NCBI RefSeq assembly: GCF_000014045.1
Contig: NC_008209.1
Location: 434,001 to 498,000 of the forward strand
Origin: Roseobacter denitrificans OCh 114
GTDB lineage: Bacteria; Pseudomonadota; Alphaproteobacteria; Rhodobacterales; Rhodobacteraceae
Direction: 5' to 3'
Length of the DNA stretch: 64,000 nt
Shown: one piece after another, positions 1 through 11,442 of the stretch
Layout of the letters: each line of letters starts with the position of its first letter
Numbering within the stretch: position 1 is the stretch's first letter
Notes under the pieces: generated by a model
The model's database searches: none
Seen by the model: the letters and a program-made list of their open reading frames with translations, nothing else
Told to the model about the DNA's origin: nothing
Made by a program: the position numbers and the translations under genes

Positions 1-1247
1 AAGGCGGCATCCACGATGATCTCTTCACCCGCACGGTCCGGCGCGGAAAACGACAGCTCTTCGAACACACGCTCCATCACCGTATAGAGTCTGCGCGCCC
101 CGATGTTTTCGACGGATTGATTCACCTCAGCGGCGATCTTTGCCAGCGCCGCGATGCCGTCTTCGGTGAAGGACACGGTAACTTCCTCGGTGCCCATAAG
201 GGCGGTGTATTGCAGCGTCAGCGCATTGTCGGTTTCCGTCAGGATGCGCACAAAATCCTCTTCGGTCAGGGCGCGCAGCTCCACCCGGATGGGCAGGCGG
301 CCCTGAAGCTCCGGCAAAAGATCAGAGGGTTTCGCGATGTGGAACGCGCCGGAAGCAATAAACAGGATGTGGTCGGTCTTGATCGGCCCGTGTTTCGTGC
401 TGACGGTGGTGCCTTCGATCAACGGCAACAGATCGCGCTGCACGCCCTCGCGGCTCACATCGCCGCCGCGTGTATCGGATTTTGCGCAAACCTTGTCGAT
501 TTCATCGAGAAACACGATGCCATTCTGTTCCACCGCCTCGATGGCGGCACGGTTTACCGTTTCATCATCCAGCAGTTTGTCCGCCTCTTCACCGATTAGA
601 ATGTCGTAGCTTTGGGAAACGGTCATCTTCTTGCGGGTCGTTCGTCCTCCGAGCGCTTTGCCAAAGATGTCACCAAGGTTCATCATCCCCATGTTTCCGC
701 CGGGTTGGCCGGGAATGTCCATCATTGGAAAAGGGCTGGAGGTATCAGCGACATCAAGTTCAATGACGGTATCATCCAGATCGCCGGCTTTCAGTTTCTT
801 ACGGAACATCTCGCGGGTGCTTTCGCGGGCATCTTCGCCGGCAATGGCGGTAATCACCCGTTCTTCGGCCGCCTGATGCGCGTTGGCCTTCACGTCATCG
901 CGCATGTGATCGCGCGTCATGCTGATCGCGTTATCCACCAGGTCACGGATGATCTGTTCAACGTCACGCCCGACATAGCCGACTTCGGTGAATTTGGTGG
1001 CTTCAACCTTCAGAAAGGGCGCGCGGGCCAGTTTCGCCAACCGTCGGCTGATTTCTGTTTTACCAACACCGGTCGGTCCGATCATGAGGATGTTTTTCGG
1101 ATAAACCTCGTCCCGCAGGTCATCCGCCAGTTGCTTGCGCCGCCAGCGGTTGCGCAGGGCCACGGCAACAGCACGCTTGGCGTCATTCTGCCCGATGATA
1201 AAGCGGTCGAGTTCGGAAACGATTTCGCGGGGGGTAAGATCAGTCAA
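1..1247 (-). CDS. hslU: ATP-dependent protease ATPase subunit HslU (3' end cut by window edge)
   Basis: HslU is the AAA+ unfoldase that feeds substrates to the HslV peptidase in the cytoplasm. The reading frame opens with TLTPRE-like then [20 protein letters not shown], has the Walker A motif GPTGVGKTE near residue 55, and a Walker B region VFLDEIDKV in the middle. About 415 codons are present, so roughly 20 C-terminal residues of a normal 435-residue protein lie outside the window. The start is a TTG at 1245-1247 ([10 protein letters not shown]), the position homologues use; no better ATG exists. It lies 91 bp downstream of a DUF2157-like gene that separates it from hslV. Identification is firm; only the start codon choice is inferred. 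Confidence 0.95.
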   Translation of the reverse strand, partial: MTDLTPREIVSELDRFIIGQNDAKRAVAVALRNRWRRKQLADDLRDEVYPKNILMIGPTGVGKTEISRRLAKLARAPFLKVEATKFTEVGYVGRDVEQIIRDLVDNAISMTRDHMRDDVKANAHQAAEERVITAIAGEDARESTREMFRKKLKAGDLDDTVIELDVADTSSPFPMMDIPGQPGGNMGMMNLGDIFGKALGGRTTRKKMTVSQSYDILIGEEADKLLDDETVNRAAIEAVEQNGIVFLDEIDKVCAKSDTRGGDVSREGVQRDLLPLIEGTTVSTKHGPIKTDHILFIASGAFHIAKPSDLLPELQGRLPIRVELRALTEEDFVRILTETDNALTLQYTALMGTEEVTVSFTEDGIAALAKIAAEVNQSVENIGARRLYTVMERVFEELSFSAPDRAGEEIIVDAA

Positions 1248-1338
1248 AAGTATATTCCAAGATGGTTGTTACAGGCCATGTAAGGATCAAGCGCGAAAAC
1301 GGCAACCTTGTATGATCCATTTACACAGGTGGCCACCG

Positions 1339-2406
1339 TCATCCGCCCGCCGGTGGCAGCCGGTGGCGTGGGATGAAACCCGGCATGCGCTTCATGAGGA
1401 AGGCGCGAATACGCTCCCATCTGGCGCCGAGGAACACCAGAAAAACGCCAAGGCTGAACACGGTAAAGACCGCCTGCCGGCCGTCAAACACCGTGTTGCT
1501 GAGGATCACGATATACCCAATGGCAGCGATCAGAAACGATCGCCGGTCGATGATAATCGCGATCAGCGCGATGAGGGTCAGAACGAGGAGCAGCATCAGG
1601 TTGCTGCCGCCCGCGGTTTCGGTCAGAAGGCTCAGTGCGATTGTGTTGACCAAGGCGGGTGCGGCCACGACATGAAGCCAAAACCCGTTTGCAGACCGGC
1701 GCGTGACCCGATGTGGGTCGGACATGTCAAAGACCATGGCGATGACAAACACGATGAGGCCGAGGCCCAGCGTGATGAATGCAAAGGGCCCCCCAGCGGA
1801 GAGCAGGAACATGGAGCGCAGATCTTCGGGTGCGCCCGCACTGTTTCCGGCGATCAAAACAGAGACTAAAAAGGCGCAAAGTGCGATCACCGCCAGCGCA
1901 AAGGGGACGCGAAACCGGAACCAGAAGAGCAAGAGCGCCAGTGTGGAAAGCGCCAGTGGCAAGGGCAAGCTGCTGTAGTCTTCTTGCGCCAGCATGAACA
2001 ATTCGCCGAAACCACTGATGAACCCGTAAAGCGCATTGCCGCCAAACATCAACGATAGTGCAATGGCAGGCGCCACCATGCGTCTGCGCCGGATGAAATA
2101 TTCCGACAACAGCCAGATGACGACTGCGCCCAAGACACTTGTCACAATCATGTAGGTCTGAACGGAGGATATGTATTCCAGCGCCCCGAAACTGACGATG
2201 CCGATCCAGCCAAGCGCCAGAATGCCGAGGCCAATGACGATGAAAACCTCGTTGAACCCGCGAAAAAGCTCAAATGGCTCGTCGCCGGGGTCGAGGTTTT
2301 CGCGCGCACCACGTCTGCTGTCGGCCAGCGAGGTGAGCGATGCGGCCTGCGCCTCAGACAGGATACCCGCCCCGACGGCTGCACGGATATCGTCCTTGCC
2401 AATCAT
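1339..2406 (-). CDS. DUF2157-like multi-pass membrane protein
   Basis: A 355-residue protein with a soluble N-terminal segment (about 70 residues, starting [20 protein letters not shown]) followed by many hydrophobic segments consistent with 9-10 membrane helices. The layout resembles the DUF2157 predicted membrane proteins; function is unknown. The ATG at 2404-2406 overlaps the hslV stop as ATGA, so translation is probably coupled to hslV; a longer upstream frame exists but would overlap hslV further. It sits between hslV and hslU, which are usually adjacent. Family assignment is from overall architecture, not from a decisive motif. Confidence 0.75.
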   Translation of the reverse strand: MIGKDDIRAAVGAGILSEAQAASLTSLADSRRGARENLDPGDEPFELFRGFNEVFIVIGLGILALGWIGIVSFGALEYISSVQTYMIVTSVLGAVVIWLLSEYFIRRRRMVAPAIALSLMFGGNALYGFISGFGELFMLAQEDYSSLPLPLALSTLALLLFWFRFRVPFALAVIALCAFLVSVLIAGNSAGAPEDLRSMFLLSAGGPFAFITLGLGLIVFVIAMVFDMSDPHRVTRRSANGFWLHVVAAPALVNTIALSLLTETAGGSNLMLLLVLTLIALIAIIIDRRSFLIAAIGYIVILSNTVFDGRQAVFTVFSLGVFLVFLGARWERIRAFLMKRMPGFIPRHRLPPAGG

Positions 2407-2960
2407 GCGCTGATTGTTTCGACCGTCAGGTTCCCGTTGGTATAAACGCAAATATCGGCGGCAATCGCCATGGCGTCGCGCGCCACTTCTTCGGCAGAAC
2501 GGGGGCTGTCCATCATGCCGCGCGCGGCCGCGAGCGCATAGTTGCCGCCCGACCCAATGGCTGTCACATCGTGTTCGGGTTCCAGCACATCACCCGCCCC
2601 TGTGATGACAAAGATGTCTTTGCCATCCGACACGATCAACATCGCCTCAAGTTTTTGGAGGTATTTGTCGGTGCGCCAGTCCTTGGCCAGTTCCACACTG
2701 GCACGGGCCAATTGCCCGGGTGTCGCTTCGAGCTTGGCTTCCAGCCGTTCCAGCAAGGTAAAGGCGTCGGCGGTAGAGCCTGCAAACCCCGCGACAACGT
2801 CGAAGCCGCCGGGCGAGAGTCTGCGCACCTTGCGCGCGGTGCCTTTTATCACGGTTTGTCCTAGGGAGACCTGCCCGTCACCGGCAATGACGACCTCGCC
2901 ACCCTTTTTTACACCGATGATCGTTGTCCCGTGCCAACCGGGAAATTCGTCTCGCGCCAT
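2403..2960 (-). CDS. hslV: ATP-dependent protease peptidase subunit HslV
   Basis: HslV is the proteasome-like threonine peptidase of the HslUV complex. The 185-residue protein shows the conserved HGTTIIGV start with the catalytic Thr expected at residue 12 after removal of an 11-residue leader, then [25 protein letters not shown] and the [13 protein letters not shown] segment. Length is normal. It is followed by the overlapping DUF2157-like gene and then hslU, all on the minus strand. The trxA terminator upstream suggests that it starts its own transcript. Confidence 0.97.
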   Translation of the reverse strand: MARDEFPGWHGTTIIGVKKGGEVVIAGDGQVSLGQTVIKGTARKVRRLSPGGFDVVAGFAGSTADAFTLLERLEAKLEATPGQLARASVELAKDWRTDKYLQKLEAMLIVSDGKDIFVITGAGDVLEPEHDVTAIGSGGNYALAAARGMMDSPRSAEEVARDAMAIAADICVYTNGNLTVETISA

Positions 2961-3023
2961 CTTGGTCTCCTGCGTGGTCTTGCGATGTTATATGGCGCGC
3001 AGGTTTGAAATGCACAAGGGCAA

Positions 3024-3049
3024 CAAAAAAGGCGCCCGAGACGGACGCC
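3024..3049 (-). terminator. Intrinsic terminator of trxA
   Basis: On the minus strand, GGCGTCCG and CGGGCGCC pair (one G-T wobble) around a 3-nt loop and are followed by six T residues. It lies 24 bp after the trxA stop codon and just before hslV, separating the addAB-trxA transcript from hslV. Confidence 0.85.
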
Positions 3050-3072
3050 TGTTTCGGGTTTTTCGCTGCGGA

Positions 3073-3393
3073 TCAGATGTTGTCTTCGATCCAGCCTTGC
3101 AGCGCGGCTTTGGGTTTTGCGCCCGCCATATTGGAAACGACCTGCCCGTCCTTGAAGATGAACAGTGCTGGAATACCACGCACGCCCATCTGTGCCGGGG
3201 AATTCGGGTTCTCGTCCACGTTCACTTTGACGATCTTCACCTTGCCGTCCATTTCGGCGGACAGCTCTTCCAGCGATGGGCCGATCTGTTTGCAGGGGCC
3301 ACACCATTCAGCCCAGAAATCGACTACAACGGGGATGTCGGAATTTTTCACTTCGGCGTCGAACGTATCGTCCGTAACAGCAAGGGTGGCCAT
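3073..3393 (-). CDS. trxA: Thioredoxin
   Basis: A 106-residue thioredoxin, the general cytoplasmic disulfide reductant. The active site WCGPC is at residues 30-34 and the cis-proline segment RGIPALFIF follows about 40 residues later. The ATG at 3391-3393 is preceded by GAGGAG at good spacing; a longer frame extends upstream but lacks homology. The gene lies 37 bp behind the stop of addA and is closed by an intrinsic terminator, so it may be the last gene of the addBA transcript. Confidence 0.97.
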   Translation of the reverse strand: MATLAVTDDTFDAEVKNSDIPVVVDFWAEWCGPCKQIGPSLEELSAEMDGKVKIVKVNVDENPNSPAQMGVRGIPALFIFKDGQVVSNMAGAKPKAALQGWIEDNI

Positions 3394-3430
3394 CGTCTTC
3401 TCCTCGACAGGCTGGGTTTGAGCGCTGAAC

Positions 3431-6400
3431 CTAAGAAGGCGTAGCGCCGTCGTCAAGATATAGAGTGTTTTGTAACGCCTGCGTCACGATATCGTGCGGT
3501 AAATGCATCAATGTGCAATTGCGAGTCCACAGGATCGCCGTTTCGATCTTTCGATCCGGGTAAACCTGTTTCAACGCGTGGGTATAGGCGCCCATCTGCC
3601 GTAAAATCCCCTCGGGGCATGTGGCGGGTTGGGAGGGTACGGTCTGGTTTGTCTTGAAATCCACCGCCAGAACGGCCGTGTCAGAGACGACCAGCCGATC
3701 AATGATACCGTGCAGCCGCGCGCTGCCAAACTCGGCGGTCACCGCGACTTCGGCGAGGCTGTCCGGGGTGAAGAGATGCGCAAGGTTCGGGTCTTGCAAC
3801 ACGGTTTTGGCCTCACTGGCGGCGCGCAGCAGGTCCGGATCACCGTTGTCTGACAGAACGTCGACCAGCGCTGGCCAGTCACTGGGGTCAGCAGCGGACA
3901 GATGTTCCAGAAACAGATGCACGGATGTGCCATAGGCTTTTGCGGCCTCTTCATCCTGTCCGGCTTCACCGGGCAGCGCCTTGGCGCCACCCAGATCAGA
4001 GGGCGAGACCGTTTCGCGCAGGGGCGCGCGCGCCGGGGCCCGGGTGGTGAAACAGGGGTCAAGGGTAGCTTGCACCGTGGTATTCTGGTTCGCTTCGCTC
4101 AGCGGTAAAGCCTCCCAATCGCCTTTCTGATGCCGCTTGACCGCCAGTCCGTGCATGTCCACCAACCGTGCGCCCGCTGCATCAACGGCTGCATCCACCC
4201 GCTGATACCATGTGTCATTCTGCTTGGAGAGTTCGCCTGCAGCAGCCACGATCAGCCACTTTTCCGCCCGTGTCAGAGCCACATACAAAAGGCGAAGCCG
4301 TTCTGCCGCCTGTGCCGCTGCAATCTCGTCCAGAGCAGCGGCCATGGCGCCGGGCGTATCATTGGCGGGTGTTTTCCAGACCGGTTTATCGTCGAGGATG
4401 ATTATATCATCGCGCACCGGATTGTTGCGTTTGCCGCTGTCCGGCAGGATCACGATGGGCGCTTCCAGACCTTTTGCACCATGCACGGTCATGACGCGGA
4501 TCTGATTGGACGCGCTGTCGATCTGCCGTTTGATTTCGAGATCATCCGTTTCCATCCAGACCAGAAATCCGGTCAGGCTGGGCACCGCGTTTCGCTCATA
4601 GGCAAGGGCCTGTGACAGGAGCGCGTTGATCCCGTCTTCGGCTTCAACACCAAGGCGGGCCAGCAGGTTACGGCGACCGTTATGGCGGGTCAGGATACGT
4701 TCGATCAGATCATAGGGCCGCAGGAAATCCACATTCGCCCGCAGATCGCGCAGCACCTTGAGCGTTTCCGGATAGGCGTCGCTTCGCATGCGCAGGGCTT
4801 GCCAAAGGTGGTCGTGTTCCCTGTGGTGGGCAAGCTGAAAGAGTTCCTTTTCAGACCAGCCGAACAGGGGCGATCTGAGCGTGGAGGCCAGCGAAAGGCT
4901 GTCCTCGGGCACTGCCAGAAAAGACAGGAGCGCTGCCAGATCACGCACGGCAAGCTCTCCGCCGACCTTGAGCCGATCCGCCCCGGCGATGTCCAGATCC
5001 TTGTTCTTGCAGGCGCGGATAATCTCGGTGAACAGGACCGAGCGACGCTGCACGAGGATCAGAAAATCACCGGCCTGCACCGGGCGGCGGGTGATTTTAC
5101 CATCAGAACGCTTTTCGTCCGGAATGGTATCATGTGCAATCATCGCCTTGATCTGCGTGGCGACGCGTTCGGCGAGAATGACGCTGTGATGATGCGCGGC
5201 CTTGCGATCAATCGGGTCATGCCATGCGCGGTCTTCCTCGCTGGGTTGCGGTTCGACGACGGGCCAGATGTCCACACGACCGGGCAGCGTTTGCTTAAAC
5301 GCGATGTGCTGTTCATCCGTCGTGAAGCCTGCGTCCGTCAGACCGTCAAAGGTGCGGTCAACAACGCCGAGAATGGCGCTGGCAGACCGGAATGAAAACG
5401 CCAGCGTCTTGTTTTGAAACAGCTGTTCCGCCGCCTCGATCTTCGATGCGAATTCGGCTTGCATCCGGTCGAATTCGCGCGGGTCTGCGCCCTGAAACGA
5501 ATAGATCGACTGCTTTTTGTCACCCACGACGAAAACCGTGCGCTGCACTTCCTGTCGTGCGCCCTCGCCGCTTGTGAATTCCGCCGCCAGTTTGCGGATG
5601 ACGTCCCATTGCGCTGGGCTGGTGTCTTGCGCCTCATCCACCAGAATATGGTCAATCCCGCCATCGATGCGAAACAGGACCCATGCGGCCACATCTTCGT
5701 CGCTCAGCAAGGCACGCGCCCGGTCGATCAGATCGTCGAAATCCAGCCAGCCGCGCAGGGTCTTCTGCTCTTCATAAAGGGGGAGGAAAGACCCGGCGAA
5801 GCGATGCAAAGCATAGGTTTTTTGCGCCGCCAGCAATCCGACCCGCGCATCGCGCGCGGTTTCGACCCGGCACATGAAGTCATCAAGCGCGGGCATGGCA
5901 TCAGACACAACATCCTGCGTCGGTTTGGTCGGCAGAGTACCGATTTTGGCACGAAAGGGCGGTTTTGCTTTCCGACCTGTCAGAAAGATTTCCTCCAACG
6001 CGGGCAAGGCCGAGAAGTTCAGGCCAGAGATCTTTTTCAGTTTCACCGCTGTTTTTGCATCATTTCCACCTTTGGCCTGCATAGGTGGGATGAGCGTATC
6101 AAAGAGTGCAGCTTCATCCCCCAGAAAAACCTGATCCTCGATGTGCTTCGCTGTCAGGTCAGCAGGTTGATCAAACAAGGCCAGGGACTCTTCCCACGAA
6201 AGCGGCGTGCGAAATCCGTCCTTATGTTGCACCACGGCCTTGGCGAGTTTGACGAAATTCTCACCGGTGTAATGCTGCGCAAGGTCCGCGATCACCGCAG
6301 CGTCAGGCCCCTCGGCCATGGTGTCGATAATCTCGGCCCGCAGCAGATCCGCCGCGCGTTCTTCGATCTCGGTGAATTGCGGGCTGACGCGTGCTTCAAG

Positions 6401-6808
6401 TGGAAAACGCCGTAACAGTGACGCACAAAACGAATGGATTGTCTGGATTTTCAACCCACCGGGCGTTTCAATGGCACGGGCAAACAGCGTGCGGGCCTTG
6501 CGCAGTTTTTCGGCATCCACCGCTGTTTCAACGCCGAGATCACGCAGCGCTTCGGCGAGCGCATCATCCTGCAACATCGCCCATTCGCCCAAGCGTTTGA
6601 ACAGGCGGTTTTGCATCTCGGAAGCCGCCGCCTTTGTGTAGGTCAGACACAGGATATGTTCCGGTGCGACCTTGTCGAGCAACAGCCGCGCCACCCGGTC
6701 CGTCAGCACGCGGGTTTTGCCCGATCCGGCGTTCGCCGCGAGCCATGTGGAGGCATCGGGTCGCGCCGCATCAACCTGTGCCTGCGTCGCCGGGTGGCGC
6801 GGGGTCAT
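3431..6808 (-). CDS. addA: Double-strand break repair helicase/nuclease AddA
   Basis: AddA is the UvrD-type helicase and nuclease subunit of AddAB, which resects double-strand ends for RecA. The 1125-residue protein has Walker A ANAGSGKT near residue 24, helicase motif [14 protein letters not shown], motif III/IV region [18 protein letters not shown], motif [14 protein letters not shown], and a C-terminal nuclease core containing AVDFKT. The start ATG at 6806-6808 ([11 protein letters not shown]) overlaps the addB stop as ATGA, indicating coupled translation. Length is typical for the alphaproteobacterial form. Confidence 0.96.
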   Translation of the reverse strand: MTPRHPATQAQVDAARPDASTWLAANAGSGKTRVLTDRVARLLLDKVAPEHILCLTYTKAAASEMQNRLFKRLGEWAMLQDDALAEALRDLGVETAVDAEKLRKARTLFARAIETPGGLKIQTIHSFCASLLRRFPLEARVSPQFTEIEERAADLLRAEIIDTMAEGPDAAVIADLAQHYTGENFVKLAKAVVQHKDGFRTPLSWEESLALFDQPADLTAKHIEDQVFLGDEAALFDTLIPPMQAKGGNDAKTAVKLKKISGLNFSALPALEEIFLTGRKAKPPFRAKIGTLPTKPTQDVVSDAMPALDDFMCRVETARDARVGLLAAQKTYALHRFAGSFLPLYEEQKTLRGWLDFDDLIDRARALLSDEDVAAWVLFRIDGGIDHILVDEAQDTSPAQWDVIRKLAAEFTSGEGARQEVQRTVFVVGDKKQSIYSFQGADPREFDRMQAEFASKIEAAEQLFQNKTLAFSFRSASAILGVVDRTFDGLTDAGFTTDEQHIAFKQTLPGRVDIWPVVEPQPSEEDRAWHDPIDRKAAHHHSVILAERVATQIKAMIAHDTIPDEKRSDGKITRRPVQAGDFLILVQRRSVLFTEIIRACKNKDLDIAGADRLKVGGELAVRDLAALLSFLAVPEDSLSLASTLRSPLFGWSEKELFQLAHHREHDHLWQALRMRSDAYPETLKVLRDLRANVDFLRPYDLIERILTRHNGRRNLLARLGVEAEDGINALLSQALAYERNAVPSLTGFLVWMETDDLEIKRQIDSASNQIRVMTVHGAKGLEAPIVILPDSGKRNNPVRDDIIILDDKPVWKTPANDTPGAMAAALDEIAAAQAAERLRLLYVALTRAEKWLIVAAAGELSKQNDTWYQRVDAAVDAAGARLVDMHGLAVKRHQKGDWEALPLSEANQNTTVQATLDPCFTTRAPARAPLRETVSPSDLGGAKALPGEAGQDEEAAKAYGTSVHLFLEHLSAADPSDWPALVDVLSDNGDPDLLRAASEAKTVLQDPNLAHLFTPDSLAEVAVTAEFGSARLHGIIDRLVVSDTAVLAVDFKTNQTVPSQPATCPEGILRQMGAYTHALKQVYPDRKIETAILWTRNCTLMHLPHDIVTQALQNTLYLDDGATPS

Positions 6809-9762
6809 GACAATTCCTCCGGTACAGGGTCTTGGGTGATGTCCCATTCGCCGTAGCGCGACAGTAAATCGTAATCGCTGCCGTATTGGTCCTTTTCCAT
6901 CATACGGCGGGCTGTGAAACCCTGATCCATCTCTTTGTAGGCCAGCACCAGCATGCGCAACTCGGCCAGTATCTGCGCGGGTGGTTCGCTGTCCAAAGGC
7001 GCCGGAACTTCGACTGGATTCGACCCTAACCCGATGAAAGTCGCCTGTGCCACATGATGCGGCCCCAGTTTTTCAAACGCGCCCTGTTCGACCATCGCCG
7101 CCTCGATCAGCAATTGTTTGTCAAAGAGGGTCTGCTGTTTGACCGTGGGCGGCGATCCGGTTTTGTAGTCATAGATCAGCGCATCACCATCCTCAGTCTG
7201 GTCAATGCGGTCGGCGCGGGCGGTCAGCGTAAATTCGATGTCCGGCCAGACCATCTTGCCAAGGGCGTCATCCTCGAAAACAACGGGCGTGCCGATGTGC
7301 TGGCGCGCGCGTTCGTTCATAACAAACCACTCGGAAATGCGCGTCAGCCGGGCCAGCCACAAGGCGCGGGCGGCAGGCCAGGGCACATCACGGCTCAGCA
7401 CGTCGCGCGCAATCTCGATCAGGTGATCCGCGTTCAATGTGGCCGGGTCGCGCAGGGTTTGGCGCACGAATTTCTCCATGACATCGTGCGAAACAGTGCC
7501 GCGCAGAAGCGCATCCGGATTTTGCACCAGCGGGCCGAGTTTGCGCAGCCTCAGGACGTGTTTGGCATAGATCGTGTAAGGATCGCGGATCAGATGTTTG
7601 ATGTCCGTGACGGCCAGTCGTTTCGGGCGCGCCGCCAATGGCGGGCGCGGGGCAGGGCGTGCAGCGGGGGTCGCGGGTTCGACCTTTTCGAGTGCCACCG
7701 TTTGATCAAGCCAGTATTGACCGCGATCTTGCATCGCCTCCAGCAGCGCGGGGCCGTCCTGACCCTTCAGACCCGAAAGCAGGTTGCACAGCCGATTGAC
7801 CCAGCGCGATGCGACCGTTTCCGCATCGTCAGAGCGGATCGAGCGCGTCAGCCAGACCTCGGGCGCGGCGATGGCTTGCTGATAATCATGCGCCGCGAGG
7901 CCAATCCGCCGTTCCGGCAAGAGTAGCCCGGCCTGATGGCGCAGGGCGCGGTTCAACCACGGGTCCGGGGCGGGTGCTTCGGGCCAGGTTCCATCGTTGA
8001 GACCGGCGAGAATAACCAGATCGGCGCCTTGCACGCGCGCCTCCAGCGTCCCCCAGATCATGATGTCGGGGTGCGGCGCGTCGCGGTCGCGCACTTCGCC
8101 CTCTGACAGCAGCGCGCCGACAAGGTTGGCATAATCCGATGCGGTCATCGGGCCACCGTGATGTGCCAGTTCCGCAAGGTTCGTCATCACCTTCAGCGCT
8201 TCCTGCCCGGCCTTTTGCTTCCAGAGCTCACCGGTATCCTGGCCATCAAGGCCGCAGGAAATCGCCTCGGCGAGCGCGATGTGGGTCTGTGCCCAATGGC
8301 TCAGCGGTTGCTCAGTGGTGGAATACATCGCGGCAAAGGTCTGCCCGACCCAAGCCCCCCAAGCATCGACCCCGCGTTGATGATCAGCGTTCGGTGAAAT
8401 ACCCGCAAGCGCCTGTCCGATGCTATCAGCGTCGGGATAAGGCAGCCCGTCACGTCTGATACGAAGTTCCAGCCGTTGCGTGTTCAGAATATGCGCCGCG
8501 CGGTTGGAGCCACTATGTGTCAGCGGGTGTTTCAGCAAGGTCAACAACGCTTCGGCATCAAGCCGGCGGTGAAACAGCGCCGCGACATGGCGCAGAAAGC
8601 GGCCGGGCGGGCTAAGGTGGAGCGGCGCACCCGCGGAATCGTCCGGCAGGATGTCGAACTGATCCAGCGCTGCGGTAATCTGGCGGGTCAGCATCCGATC
8701 CGGCGTGATAACGGCCGCCTTTTGCCCTTCCTCAACCGCCTTGCGCAGGCGCAGGGCAATGGCCAGTGCTTCACTGCGGGGGCTGGGGGCTTCGAGCAGA
8801 GTAATCTGGTCGGTCGCCTTGTTCAGGTCATGGAGTTTCGGCCCCTCGGTCAGCCATGCATCCGTCACCGGAGCCGGGCGCAACGAAAGAGACACCAGCG
8901 CATTGCGCGCAGGCGAAGGCGGCGGCGCGTCGTGCCATGGCGTGATATCCGAGCGCCCAACGCCGATATTCTGCATCAGTTTGTAAAACCGATATTGCGG
9001 ATGGTCCTCTGACAAAAGCGCATCATCCAGGTGCAGCCACTGCTGGTGCGGCATGTCAAAATCAAACCCCGGCAAGATCAGCGCGCCCTGCGGCAGGCGG
9101 GCAATCGCTTCCATCAATAGCATCGTGGTGCCGCGTGATCCGGTGGAGCCTGCCAGAATGACGGGATGCCGGAGCGGTTCGACCGCCCAGCGTTCCGCGA
9201 GGGCGCAGACAAATTGCCGTTGCTGCGCTTCCTTGTCGGGGGTGGTTGTTGTCTGCGCCAGATAATCTTGCACGATGCGGATAAACGTCTGCGTGCGCTG
9301 CCAATGGCCCGATATATCAGAAACATCGAGGCTGTTGATCGTTTCAGCCGTGACGCCTTCGCCCTGCATTTCATCCATCAATGCCGCCAGACTGTCGGTC
9401 AGATCATAGAGCGATGCGCGCGGGGCGAGCCCCTTTTGCTGCTCAATCAGACGCGCGACGAGTGCGATCAATTCAAGCCGTCGTTGCAGGGGTTTGACGG
9501 CAGGCGGGACGGCAAGGCCGGGGGCCAGTCGATCCAGTTCTGTCACGAGGTGAATTTTGGGCAGCAAACGGGCAGGGCCAGCATCGAACAGACTGCGCAA
9601 TCGCCGCTGCATGCGCGAGGTATTGACGATGAGCTGCACCCGCGCGAGGTCTTCCGGTGCGCCTTGGGCGACCCGGGCCAACAGCCCCTCGATCAGCCCT
9701 TTGGGGAAATCAACGCCCGGCGCCAGCCCGAAGACCCGTGGCGTGTCGCTATGTTCAAACAT
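6805..9762 (-). CDS. addB: Double-strand break repair protein AddB
   Basis: AddB is the partner of AddA in double-strand end resection. The 985-residue protein matches the alphaproteobacterial AddB layout: an inactivated helicase-like N-terminal part, the conserved ILAGLNDGTWPEAPAPDPW segment, and a C-terminal PD-(D/E)XK nuclease core with LIYDYKTGSPP. It overlaps murU by 8 bp at its start and addA by 4 bp at its end, so the genes form one translationally coupled unit. Confidence 0.95.
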   Translation of the reverse strand: MFEHSDTPRVFGLAPGVDFPKGLIEGLLARVAQGAPEDLARVQLIVNTSRMQRRLRSLFDAGPARLLPKIHLVTELDRLAPGLAVPPAVKPLQRRLELIALVARLIEQQKGLAPRASLYDLTDSLAALMDEMQGEGVTAETINSLDVSDISGHWQRTQTFIRIVQDYLAQTTTTPDKEAQQRQFVCALAERWAVEPLRHPVILAGSTGSRGTTMLLMEAIARLPQGALILPGFDFDMPHQQWLHLDDALLSEDHPQYRFYKLMQNIGVGRSDITPWHDAPPPSPARNALVSLSLRPAPVTDAWLTEGPKLHDLNKATDQITLLEAPSPRSEALAIALRLRKAVEEGQKAAVITPDRMLTRQITAALDQFDILPDDSAGAPLHLSPPGRFLRHVAALFHRRLDAEALLTLLKHPLTHSGSNRAAHILNTQRLELRIRRDGLPYPDADSIGQALAGISPNADHQRGVDAWGAWVGQTFAAMYSTTEQPLSHWAQTHIALAEAISCGLDGQDTGELWKQKAGQEALKVMTNLAELAHHGGPMTASDYANLVGALLSEGEVRDRDAPHPDIMIWGTLEARVQGADLVILAGLNDGTWPEAPAPDPWLNRALRHQAGLLLPERRIGLAAHDYQQAIAAPEVWLTRSIRSDDAETVASRWVNRLCNLLSGLKGQDGPALLEAMQDRGQYWLDQTVALEKVEPATPAARPAPRPPLAARPKRLAVTDIKHLIRDPYTIYAKHVLRLRKLGPLVQNPDALLRGTVSHDVMEKFVRQTLRDPATLNADHLIEIARDVLSRDVPWPAARALWLARLTRISEWFVMNERARQHIGTPVVFEDDALGKMVWPDIEFTLTARADRIDQTEDGDALIYDYKTGSPPTVKQQTLFDKQLLIEAAMVEQGAFEKLGPHHVAQATFIGLGSNPVEVPAPLDSEPPAQILAELRMLVLAYKEMDQGFTARRMMEKDQYGSDYDLLSRYGEWDITQDPVPEELS

Positions 9763-10438
9763 GCCTGTATCCCAGCAGCGCTTCGGCGTTCGTCACGCCC
9801 TGTGGATGACCCACATCACACCACAGACCCGCATATTCCATGGCATAGAGCCTGTTTTCGGCCATCAACATGTCCCACAGAATATTCAGGGAGAACGATG
9901 GGCGATCTATGTCCGCCAGCCGCTCAGTTTTGATAATCTGCGCGCCGCTGTAAATACTGCCGTCCCCACGTTCAATTCGACCGTTTGCCCCGATCAGGAA
10001 GTTGCCCGGCCCGTCATAGCCAACAGCGTTTTGCGGCGGGATACACATCAAAAGGCCGTCCATACGGTCAGGGTCCCATTCTTTTTGCAGTTGGTCCAGC
10101 GGATTGACGCCTTTCCAGATGGCATCGGTGTTCAGCGTCATGACCGGACCGGACCCGAGCAAGGGCAGTGCATTGCGCAGACCACCGCCGGTTTCGAGAA
10201 TATCCGGCGTTTCGACGATCGTCTGAACATTTGTGCCGTGCAGATGTGCCTGAAGGATGTCTGCCTTGTAATGCAGATTTGCAACGACGCGTTCGGCGGG
10301 CAATTCGTCGGTCAGCGCGCGTGCGTGATCAATCAAAGGTCGGCCTGCGACCTCAACCATCGGTTTGGGGCGATCAGCGGTCAGATGCTTCATCCGGTTC
10401 CCGAAGCCTGCGGCGAAGAGCATTACCGACCAGCCCAT
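9755..10438 (-). CDS. murU: N-acetylmuramate-1-phosphate uridylyltransferase-like nucleotidyltransferase
   Basis: A 227-residue sugar-nucleotide transferase with the nucleotide-binding signature MLFAAGFGNRM at the N-terminus, DRPKPMVEVAGRPLIDHA next, and VMTLNTDAIW in the middle. With the AmgK-type kinase directly upstream it fits the peptidoglycan recycling shortcut, in which AmgK phosphorylates MurNAc at the anomeric carbon and MurU converts it to UDP-MurNAc. The ATG at 10436-10438 follows AAAGAGCGG and overlaps the upstream gene by 16 bp. Context supports MurU over other NTP transferases, but substrate is inferred. Confidence 0.82.
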   Translation of the reverse strand: MGWSVMLFAAGFGNRMKHLTADRPKPMVEVAGRPLIDHARALTDELPAERVVANLHYKADILQAHLHGTNVQTIVETPDILETGGGLRNALPLLGSGPVMTLNTDAIWKGVNPLDQLQKEWDPDRMDGLLMCIPPQNAVGYDGPGNFLIGANGRIERGDGSIYSGAQIIKTERLADIDRPSFSLNILWDMLMAENRLYAMEYAGLWCDVGHPQGVTNAEALLGYRHV

Positions 10439-11442
10439 TGACCGCTCTTTGATGTGAGTGTGGCGCAGATATCGCACGTCGGTTCGGGCAGGGAGGCCGT
10501 GATCAGTTCCGCCGCAGGTTCAAGCATCGGATGGTTGAGGTTGGTCATCAGGTGACCCCAAACGCGGGGGATGAAATCGACGTAGTGGCTTTTCGCATCC
10601 CGCATGCAAAGACGTGAAAACACACCCAGAATGCGCATGTTCCGTTGCAGGCCAAAGACGGCATATGCAGCGTCAAACGCCTGCGGGTCCAAGGCGTTCT
10701 GCGCGACAAAGCGTGCTTTCATATCCGTCTCAAGTTGTGGATCAACGTCGCGTCTTGCGTCCTGCAGGATCGACATCAGATCATAGCTGCGATGGCCCAG
10801 AACGGCATCCTGAAAATCAAGCAATCCAACCCGTGCTACACCGTTTCTCTCTGGCAGCCACAACAGGTTTTCAGCATGGTAATCCCGCTGGATCAGGACG
10901 GTCAGGTCGGTGTCATATTGCGCAAGAAGCGGCTCTAACATGGACATAAAGTGACGTTTTGCGTCATTGTCCACGGTGCCCGTGGCACCAAGCTGATACC
11001 AGTCAAAGGCCAGTGCAGCGAGTGGTAGGGTGACTGGGGACGCGTATGAACCGAGCTTTGGGGGCGCGTTTTGGTGCAGGTGTGTCAGCACGTCCACAGA
11101 TGTTTCATACAGCAATTCTTCAAGGGCTGGGTTGTCGGCGATCTGATGTGTAAAGAGGGTATCGCCCAAATCCTCGATCAAGAGAAAACCCGCGTCGGAA
11201 TCTTCATGCATAATCCGCGGCGCACTCAGGCCCAAAGTCCGCAGGTAGGTCGCGATCTGCACAAATGCGCTGACATTCGTATTGTTGGCCGGAGGCGCAT
11301 CCATCAGGACGGATGTCTCGCCATTGGCGCGGGTCAACCTGTCGTATCTGCGGTTTGACGCATCACCGGCCAGAGGCGTGACAGTGGCATTCTGCCAGCC
11401 CGCCTGCGCGATAAACGCTTTGGCTTGTGCCGCGCGGGTCAT
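10423..11442 (-). CDS. amgK: Anomeric MurNAc/GlcNAc kinase-like aminoglycoside phosphotransferase family protein
   Basis: A 339-residue kinase-fold protein of the aminoglycoside phosphotransferase family. It has LAGDASNRRYDRL at the N-terminus, a catalytic loop IQRDYHAENLLWL and a metal-binding segment GLLDFQDAVLGHRSYDL. In this family AmgK phosphorylates MurNAc/GlcNAc in cell-wall recycling, and the downstream murU gene supports that role. The start ATG at 11440-11442 overlaps the tsaE stop as ATGA. The linkage tsaE-amgK-murU is common in alphaproteobacteria (general knowledge). Confidence 0.82.
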   Translation of the reverse strand: MTRAAQAKAFIAQAGWQNATVTPLAGDASNRRYDRLTRANGETSVLMDAPPANNTNVSAFVQIATYLRTLGLSAPRIMHEDSDAGFLLIEDLGDTLFTHQIADNPALEELLYETSVDVLTHLHQNAPPKLGSYASPVTLPLAALAFDWYQLGATGTVDNDAKRHFMSMLEPLLAQYDTDLTVLIQRDYHAENLLWLPERNGVARVGLLDFQDAVLGHRSYDLMSILQDARRDVDPQLETDMKARFVAQNALDPQAFDAAYAVFGLQRNMRILGVFSRLCMRDAKSHYVDFIPRVWGHLMTNLNHPMLEPAAELITASLPEPTCDICATLTSKSGQWAGR

